Source: Corynebacterium sp. HMSC29G08 (lineage in GTDB: Bacteria > Actinomycetota > Actinomycetes > Mycobacteriales > Mycobacteriaceae). Taken from it: 62,090 nt of DNA. Location of the stretch: NCBI RefSeq assembly GCF_001806875.1, contig NZ_KV786272.1, forward strand, positions 1 to 62,090, written 5' to 3'. The notes beneath the pieces were generated by a model that worked only from the letters and a program-made list of their open reading frames with translations, did no database searches and was not told the DNA's origin. Shown piece after piece: positions 56,517 through 62,090 of the stretch (positions are counted from its first letter, which is position 1; each line of letters opens with the position of its first letter). Made by a program: the position numbers and the translations under genes.

Positions 56517-57865
56517 GCACCTGCCTGGATCGCCGTGATGGCTACGGTGTTGACAATGTCGGGCACGGTAGCGCCCCGGGAGAGGTCATTGACCGGCTTG
56601 TTCAGGCCCTGCAGCACCGGACCGACCGCGAGTGCGCCGCCAGTGCGCTGCGCGATCTTGTACCCGGCGTTGCCGGCTTCAAGGTCGGGGAAGATGAACA
56701 CGTTTGCTTTACCCGCCACTGGTGAGTCGGGGGCTTTCTTCGCGGCAACACCAGGGTCGCAGGCTGCGTCGAACTGCAGGGGGCCATCCACGCACAGGGC
56801 GGGATCGGCGCTGCGTGCCGCAGCGACGGCCGCGACGGCACGGTCCACATCCGGGCCGCTGCCGGAGGTGCCCGTGGAGTAGGACAGCATTGCCACCTTC
56901 GGGTCCAGACCAAACTGGGAGGCAGTGCGTGCGGATGCCACCGCGATCTCCCCGAGCTGCTCGGCGGTGGGGTTGGGGTTTACCGCGCAGTCTCCAAACG
57001 CCCACACCTTGCCGTTGAGCACCATCAAAAATACCGAGGACACCACGGAAGACCCGGGCGCGGTTTTGATGATCTGGAACGACGGTTTGATGGTGTGCGC
57101 CGTGGTGTGCGCAGCACCGGATACCATGCCGTCCGCAAGCCCCTTGTGCACCATCATGGTGGCAAAGTAGGAAATGTCCTTCATGGTTTCGCGCGCTTCA
57201 TCTACAGTGACGCCCTTGGATTTACGCAACTGCGCAAAGTCTTCGGCGAACTGCTCCAAAAGATCAGACTCTAGGTGGTGTAGCACCGTGGCCTTGGACA
57301 GGTCGAGGCCCAGTTGTTGGGCGCGCTGCTCAATGTCTACCGGGTTGCCCAGGATGGTCAGTTTGGCAATGTTTTTGGCCAGCAGTTGATCCGCCGCCTG
57401 CAAAATCCTGTCGTCTTCGCCCTCCGGCAGCACGATGTGCGACTGGTGGGACTTCGCCTGCTCTAGCAGCCAGGTTTCAAACACCGCGGGCGACATCACC
57501 GGGGCGGCCGGGCTAAGTGCCACGCTGCCCAGGTTGTCGGCCGTGACCACTTCGGCAACGCCGCCGCCTTCATCCACGCGGCGTTTGGCAAGGGCCCCCG
57601 CACGCTCGTCGTGCGCCAGCAGCAGCACCGGCACGCCGAGCGCCGCCGCCACCTCAGCGTCAAAGGCGTAATCCCCCGTGCCAACAAACAGCACTCCGCC
57701 GCTTGTGGTGCGCAGCGCCTCCAGTCCTGCGGCATAGGCCTGTGCCAAATCCTCGCTGTTGACCTGGGCGATTGTGAGACCGCGCTGGGTGGCTAGCGCG
57801 TCAAGGTCGACCCCTTCAAGAGAGCGGTTTACAGGGGTGAGCAGCAGTGAGGTTCCTTGCGTCAT
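56513..57865 (-). CDS. pta: phosphate acetyltransferase
   Basis: Interconverts acetyl-CoA and acetyl phosphate. The 450-residue protein has an N-terminal domain of about 125 residues (degenerate P-loop/DRTGG-like in other Pta proteins). The C-terminal PTA_PTB domain has [55 protein letters not shown] and [13 protein letters not shown]. It acts with ackA, which is translationally coupled. The 110 bases upstream of the start (57866-57975) should hold the operon promoter. Confidence 0.95.
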   Translation of the reverse strand: MTQGTSLLLTPVNRSLEGVDLDALATQRGLTIAQVNSEDLAQAYAAGLEALRTTSGGVLFVGTGDYAFDAEVAAALGVPVLLLAHDERAGALAKRRVDEGGGVAEVVTADNLGSVALSPAAPVMSPAVFETWLLEQAKSHQSHIVLPEGEDDRILQAADQLLAKNIAKLTILGNPVDIEQRAQQLGLDLSKATVLHHLESDLLEQFAEDFAQLRKSKGVTVDEARETMKDISYFATMMVHKGLADGMVSGAAHTTAHTIKPSFQIIKTAPGSSVVSSVFLMVLNGKVWAFGDCAVNPNPTAEQLGEIAVASARTASQFGLDPKVAMLSYSTGTSGSGPDVDRAVAAVAAARSADPALCVDGPLQFDAACDPGVAAKKAPDSPVAGKANVFIFPDLEAGNAGYKIAQRTGGALAVGPVLQGLNKPVNDLSRGATVPDIVNTVAITAIQAGA

Positions 57866-57975
57866 CGAAACACCTTTCTCTGGGGAGCCTTTGTACCGAG
57901 TTTTGCACTCAGGCTTTTACAAACGCCTCCCAGTTTAGCGGCGCAAGTTTCGCGGCGCACCGCCTTGCTGGGGGC

Positions 57976-59034
57976 CTAGATCGGTGGGGAATTTTTCAGC
58001 GCCTGTACCGCCTGCGCCGCCCGCTGGCGCGCCTCATCGACGGTCTCCGCGCTGGAGCGCACCACCACGTCGCCGTCAGCAGTGCCAAGTACTTCAACGG
58101 AGGTCTCCTCCACCGCCAGTGCTCGCGCCAGCGCTTGAACCGTCACCCCTTCCGGGAGGGTGATGAATTGGCAGGCGCCGGGGGTGGTCAACGTGACGTC
58201 TATAGGCAAACCAAGCGAAGCGCGCGCAAACAGCTCAAACTGGTCCCTGCGCTGCGTCAGAGAGGTCAACATGCCGTCCCACCCCAGCACCGGGTGCGCT
58301 TGGGAGAAGTACACCTCCTCGCCGTCCATAAACAGCTCAATGGCAAACAGGCCCAGGCAATCCAGGGCGGAGGTAATACGTGCCGCGATGGATCGTGCGC
58401 TGCCCATCGCTGCTTCGCTTATCGACGCCGGCTGCCACACCTCAACCAACCCACCCCCAGCATCATGGTGGGTGCCCAAAGGCTCACAAAACCACGTGGC
58501 CAACTCACCGGTAGCCGGGTCGATGGAACGCGCCGTGAGAATGGTGACCTCATAGTCAAACTCGATGTAGCGCTCCACCAGCGCCGGGGTGGGCACCCCT
58601 GCCAAATCCATCCCTGCGTCAGCGTCGTGCAACACCACATTGGTGCGCCCGTGCTTGATCACACACGGGTACCCAATGGTTGCAACCGCCTGCTCCAGAC
58701 CCGCCAGATCAGCGGCGTACTCGTAGGCCAACGTGGGCAACCCGAGCTCCTCCGTGGCTTTCCTACGCAGCGCCGCCCGATCAAAAGCAACGCTGCACGC
58801 CTGGGTGGACGGCGCCACCGCAACACCGCTGTGCTTAAGGGCATCAAGGGTGGCGGCATCCACCGCGCCGCCAATGACAACCATGTCCGTGTCGGCGCCG
58901 GCGCCAGTCGTCTCCAATGAACCCGGGCTCAGGGAGGGGGTGCGTTCGACGGTGGCTCCGAGCCGCTGATAAGCAGCCTCAAGCTCCCTTGCCGCCGGAC
59001 CGGAACCAAGGACCTGGATGTTGCGCACGCTCAC
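57976..59034 (-). CDS. divergent PurT-like ATP-grasp protein
   Basis: A 352-residue ATP-grasp protein. The C-terminal half matches formate-dependent GAR transformylase PurT: FDYEVTILTARSID, WFCEPLGTHH, VEVWQPASIS, LGLFAIELFMDGEEVYFS and FELFARASLGLPI. Important differences: PurT's SEVSPRPHDTGM is here SQAHPVLGWDGM, so the second metal-binding Glu and the Arg-Pro-His-Asp segment are lost. The N-terminus is also shortened and altered (VLGSGPAARELE). It could be a PurT with changed activity or a different ligase. The stop is 3 bases from the purA stop-start region on the same strand, downstream of purA, suggesting co-transcription. Confidence 0.75.
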   Translation of the reverse strand: MSVRNIQVLGSGPAARELEAAYQRLGATVERTPSLSPGSLETTGAGADTDMVVIGGAVDAATLDALKHSGVAVAPSTQACSVAFDRAALRRKATEELGLPTLAYEYAADLAGLEQAVATIGYPCVIKHGRTNVVLHDADAGMDLAGVPTPALVERYIEFDYEVTILTARSIDPATGELATWFCEPLGTHHDAGGGLVEVWQPASISEAAMGSARSIAARITSALDCLGLFAIELFMDGEEVYFSQAHPVLGWDGMLTSLTQRRDQFELFARASLGLPIDVTLTTPGACQFITLPEGVTVQALARALAVEETSVEVLGTADGDVVVRSSAETVDEARQRAAQAVQALKNSPPI

Positions 59035-59037
59035 GGC

Positions 59038-60327
59038 CTACCTAGCCAGCACATCATTGCGAACAATGGTCTGATCCCTGCCCGGACCAACCCCAATGTA
59101 GGACATGGGCGCGCCCGAAAGCTCCTCTAAACGCAGCACGTAATCCTGCGCCTTTGCCGGCAGCTCAGCAAACGTGCGGCACTGCGTGATGTCTTCATCC
59201 CACGCCGGCATCGTTTCATAGATCGGCTCCGCGTGGTGGAACTGCGACTGGGTCAACGGCATCTCATCGTAGCGGACACCATCTACGTCATAGGCCACAC
59301 AAATCGGGATTTCACCAATACCCGTCAGCACATCCAGCTTGGTCAAAAACAGGTCCGTGAACCCATTGACCCGGCTTGCGTATCTAGCAATTACCGAGTC
59401 ATACCAGCCAGTACGACGCTTCCGGCCAGTGTTCACCCCCACCTCACCACCAACCTCTTGGAGGTAGTCGCCCCACTTATCAAACAGCTCCGTTGGAAAC
59501 GGACCCGCCCCAACTCGCGTGGTATATGCCTTAATAATGCCCAGCACCGCCGTAATCCGCGTCGGCCCAATACCCGCACCCACACACGCGCCACCCGCAG
59601 TCGGGTTCGAGGAGGTGACAAACGGATACGTGCCGTGATCCACGTCAAGCATGGTGGCCTGGCCGCCCTCCATAAGCACACGTTTGCCCTCATCCAACGC
59701 GCAATTGAGCACGTACTCCGCATCAATCACCATCGGTTTGAGCCGATCCGCGTAGTGCAGGAAGTACTCCATCGTCTCATCCACCGAAATGGCGCGACGG
59801 TTATACATCTTCACCAGCATCTGATTTTTCACATCCAGCGCCGACTCAATCTTCTGGCGCAAAATGGACTCATCAAAAATGTCCTGCACGCGCAGGCCCA
59901 CGCGCGCCACCTTATCCGCATAGGTTGGGCCAATCCCGCGGCCAGTGGTACCAATGGCGCGTTTGCCTAAGAAACGCTCCTGCACCCGATCCAACGTCTG
60001 GTGATACGGCGCCACCATGTGTGCATTCCCCGAAATACACAGCCGCGAGGCATCGGCGCCACGCGCCTCAAGCCCGTCGATCTCTTCAAACAGCGCCTCA
60101 AGGTTGACCACAACACCATTGCCCAGAATCGGCGTTGCGTTATCTGAGAGCACACCCGCCGGCAGCAGCTTCAACTCATACTTCTCCCCACCGACTACCA
60201 CCGTGTGCCCTGCGTTGTTTCCGCCGTTGGGTTTGACCACGTAGTCAACGTGCCCCCCGAGAATGTCGGTAGCTTTGCCCTTCCCTTCGTCGCCCCATTG
60301 GGCTCCCACAATGATTACGGCCGTCAT
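59038..60327 (-). CDS. purA: adenylosuccinate synthetase
   Basis: Joins IMP and aspartate using GTP, the first step from IMP to AMP. The 429-residue protein begins [20 protein letters not shown], which is the GTP-binding loop, and has [25 protein letters not shown] and [15 protein letters not shown] seven bases before the ATG at 60327 fixes the start; a longer frame to 60351 has none. The PurT-like gene follows after 3 bases, making a small purine operon. Confidence 0.96.
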   Translation of the reverse strand: MTAVIIVGAQWGDEGKGKATDILGGHVDYVVKPNGGNNAGHTVVVGGEKYELKLLPAGVLSDNATPILGNGVVVNLEALFEEIDGLEARGADASRLCISGNAHMVAPYHQTLDRVQERFLGKRAIGTTGRGIGPTYADKVARVGLRVQDIFDESILRQKIESALDVKNQMLVKMYNRRAISVDETMEYFLHYADRLKPMVIDAEYVLNCALDEGKRVLMEGGQATMLDVDHGTYPFVTSSNPTAGGACVGAGIGPTRITAVLGIIKAYTTRVGAGPFPTELFDKWGDYLQEVGGEVGVNTGRKRRTGWYDSVIARYASRVNGFTDLFLTKLDVLTGIGEIPICVAYDVDGVRYDEMPLTQSQFHHAEPIYETMPAWDEDITQCRTFAELPAKAQDYVLRLEELSGAPMSYIGVGPGRDQTIVRNDVLAR

Positions 60328-60465
60328 AGTGCACTCCTTATGCGGTGGCAATAAACCATAGGTAGTCTACCCCCAAACTCCCAGCAAACCGGAATCTGTC
60401 CAATGCTTCATCCAGCTTCACAGGCCAGGGTTACAGGGTATCCGGGCAAAGCAAAACCCGGCCGC

Positions 60466-60538
60466 CGCCAGGCCTTGAGTGCCAAGGCCTAGCTACGACC
60501 GGGAAGGGGGCGCCCCGTATCAACGGGGCGCTAGATTT
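60466..60538. terminator. hairpins upstream of purA / downstream of surface-protein gene
   Basis: Two inverted repeats lie here: AGGCCTTG...CAAGGCCT at about 60470-60490, and GGCGCCCCG...CGGGGCGC at about 60508-60532. In the plus direction the second is followed by TAGATTTTC. For the leftward surface-protein gene ending at 60554 they are the likely transcription end, although the T run on that strand is poor. Confidence 0.5.
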
Positions 60539-60553
60539 TCGTGTCTAGTTCCC

Positions 60554-62090
60554 TTACTTCTTGCTGCTCTCTGCGGAAGAGCCCGGCTCCGAAGAACCGC
60601 TGGAGCCCTTCAAGCTGGAGTTCGCCTTCGCCTTGCCGTTTTCGATGTCCTCGATGGAGGAACCATCACCCGGCGTACACGCGGATGCGATTGCAGAGAT
60701 CGTTGCAATGCCAGCCAGCAGTGCCAGCAGGCCAGCACCTGCGGTAGCCAAGTCGATGCCGAAGGAACGCAGACGAATGTCAATCTCCTGCGCGGTGCGT
60801 GCCGCCTGCGGGTTGAAGATGTTGAGGTTGCGCTGCAGATCATTGTTCACAGACTGGATCTGCAGGGACAGCTCATCTACAACCGGGGTCAGGCCAGGGA
60901 TGTTCATCCGCAGCGCCAGGCCCAGCGGGACCAGTGCTGCCAGCGGCAGACCGAAGCCCAGGGAAGTGGCGATGCAGCGCTGACGCTCATCATTGGTCAG
61001 GCTGGAGTGGCTGCTGCCATCCGGCTTAGCGACAGTAACCGTGACGGTGTCAATGACCGTGCCGTCCTTGTCCTTGACCGTGACGACGATCTTGTCACCT
61101 GGCTTCGCGTCCTTGTTCGGCGTCACCGTGAGAGAGCCGTCCGGGTTCAGTTTCGCGGAACCTGGGCCCTTGACATCAACGGTTGCACCTTCCGGAACCT
61201 TGCCACCAGTGTTCGGAATGGTCTTTTCCTCACCCGGCTTCGCGGTCGTGTCGTCCCAGTTCGGCTTTTCAACAATCGTCACCGTGGTGGTGTCGATGTC
61301 GTTGCCGTCCTTGTCCTTGACAGTGACCTTGATCTTGTCGCCCGGCTTCGCGTCCTTGTTCGGCGTCACCGTGATGGTGCCGTCCGGCTTCAGTTCAGCG
61401 GTGCCTGGGCCGTCAACCTCAACGGTTGCGCCTGCAGGAACCTTGCCACCAGTGTTCGGCACATCCACCGGCGTATCCGGCCAGGTGTCCGTGTCGTCCC
61501 AGTTCGGCTTCTCAACGACGGTCACCGTGACGGTGTCGATCTCGTTGCCGTCCTTGTCCTTCACAGTGACGACGATCTTGTCACCCGGCTTCGCGTCCTT
61601 GTTCGGCGTCACCGTGATGGTGCCGTCCGGCTTCAGTTCAGCGGTGCCTGGGCCGTCAACCTCAACGGTTGCGCCTTCCGGAACGTCTGCACCGGTATTC
61701 GGCACATCCACCGGCGTACCCGGCCACGTGGTCTTGTCGTCCCAGTTCGGCTTCTCATCCGGCTGGCCCACGGTCACCGTGAACTCGTCAGTGTCCTTCG
61801 AGCCATCCGGGTAGGTAACCTCTACTGGAATGGTGACCTTATCGCCCGGCTTCGCGTCAGCAGGCGGGGTGACGGTGATGGTCTCACCGTCAGGCTTAAC
61901 CTCGATCTTCCAGTCCTGGATGTTTTCTGGGACATCGACCTTGGAGCCCTCAGGCAGCTTCTCGCCTTCATTCGGCACGTCTACCGGCGTACCCGGCTTG
62001 GTGGTCTGGTCCTTCCAATCCGGAGTAACCGTATCCGCAATCGGGGTGGTCGGCTTATCCTTCGGTTTGTCGTTCGGATCCAGCGGGTTC
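60554..62090 (-). CDS. large repeat-containing surface protein (Rib/YPDG-type repeats), 5' end outside window
   Basis: At least 512 residues are visible; the frame is open to the right edge, so the signal peptide is outside. Four or more tandem repeats of about 80 residues share the pattern PNWDD..T.PGTPVDVPNTG, VPEGATVEVDGPGTAELKPD, GTITVTPNKDAKPGDKI and VVTVKDKDG. These are Rib/YPDG-like Ig-type modules. After them comes a conserved corynebacterial C-terminal block: a hydrophobic segment (LPLAALVPLGLAL), MNIPGL, a helical stretch, a second hydrophobic segment and a Ser-rich tail. There is no LPxTG. Repeats of this kind project surface proteins outward. Confidence 0.88.
   Translation of the reverse strand, partial: NPLDPNDKPKDKPTTPIADTVTPDWKDQTTKPGTPVDVPNEGEKLPEGSKVDVPENIQDWKIEVKPDGETITVTPPADAKPGDKVTIPVEVTYPDGSKDTDEFTVTVGQPDEKPNWDDKTTWPGTPVDVPNTGADVPEGATVEVDGPGTAELKPDGTITVTPNKDAKPGDKIVVTVKDKDGNEIDTVTVTVVEKPNWDDTDTWPDTPVDVPNTGGKVPAGATVEVDGPGTAELKPDGTITVTPNKDAKPGDKIKVTVKDKDGNDIDTTTVTIVEKPNWDDTTAKPGEEKTIPNTGGKVPEGATVDVKGPGSAKLNPDGSLTVTPNKDAKPGDKIVVTVKDKDGTVIDTVTVTVAKPDGSSHSSLTNDERQRCIATSLGFGLPLAALVPLGLALRMNIPGLTPVVDELSLQIQSVNNDLQRNLNIFNPQAARTAQEIDIRLRSFGIDLATAGAGLLALLAGIATISAIASACTPGDGSSIEDIENGKAKANSSLKGSSGSSEPGSSAESSKK
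61030..61760 (-). repeat. three near-identical 243-bp coding repeats
   Basis: Units that start at CCCAGTTCGGCTT (about 61256, 61499 and 61742) repeat every 243 bases with long identical stretches, such as GTCCTTGTTCGGCGTCACCG. They encode the Ig-type modules of the surface protein. The DNA-level identity shows recent duplication or gene conversion and makes the copy number liable to vary or to mis-assemble. Confidence 0.85.

Noticed and set aside
57976..59034. Initial assignment as PurK
   Set aside because: The segments FCEPLGTHH, VEVWQPASIS and GLFAIELF match PurT rather than PurK, although PurT catalytic residues are altered.

Overview
The window is a chromosomal segment of a Corynebacterium. 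The evidence is a high-GC genome, the tiny outer-membrane channel genes porH and porA beside groEL2 and a class II polyphosphate kinase, the glnX-glnH-pknG operon, pta-ackA, and SpaA-type sortase-assembled pili. The blocks ftsH-hpt-tilS-dacB/ppa, ppk2-porA-porH-groEL2, def/NAGS/xthA and glnX-glnH-pknG/ackA-pta/purT/purA follow, as I recall it, the gene order of C. glutamicum. No rRNA, tRNA, CRISPR array, integrase or transposase was seen.

Layout. 1-5.7 kb: housekeeping (ftsH, incomplete at the window edge, then hpt, tilS, dacB, divergent ppa). 5.7-11.7 kb: accessory genes (a frameshifted DUF559 protein, a DHA2 drug exporter, a three-repeat surface protein, an atypical sortase, a rhodanese, a MarR regulator). 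11.8-19.1 kb: a leftward pilus operon (major pilin, class C sortase, base-type pilin, large tip-type protein, pilin remnant). 19.7-23.6 kb: a single-module NRPS with the layout of epsilon-poly-L-lysine synthetase. 23.7-31.2 kb: an HNH protein, ppk2, porA, porH, groEL2 with two CIRCE operators, and a two-gene ATPase/nuclease cassette. 31.5-39.3 kb: an M20 dipeptidase and a six-gene Mrp antiporter operon with an A/B fusion. 39.3-50 kb: GCS2 ligase, LytR_C protein, DUF3263, def, an LAxTG surface protein, acetyltransferase, xthA, cardiolipin synthase, intact DUF559 protein, and a Nudix/ABC exporter operon. 50-60.3 kb: glnX-glnH-pknG (nitrogen/2-oxoglutarate signalling), pta-ackA (acetate), a divergent PurT and purA. 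60.5 kb to the end: a repeat-rich surface protein, incomplete at the right edge.

The most notable observations are: (1) the 10-mer GTCGATAAGC occurs 12 times, always inside genes and in three reading frames, about 100 times more often than chance; (2) the Pls-type NRPS next to the pilus locus; (3) a translationally coupled ABC-type ATPase plus PD-(D/E)XK nuclease that looks like a defence cassette; (4) three kinds of intergenic palindrome made of short doubled and inverted units; (5) a sortase with no arginine after its catalytic cysteine; (6) surface proteins using LAxTG beside LPxTG signals; and (7) very short divergent intergenic regions that fit paired leaderless promoters.
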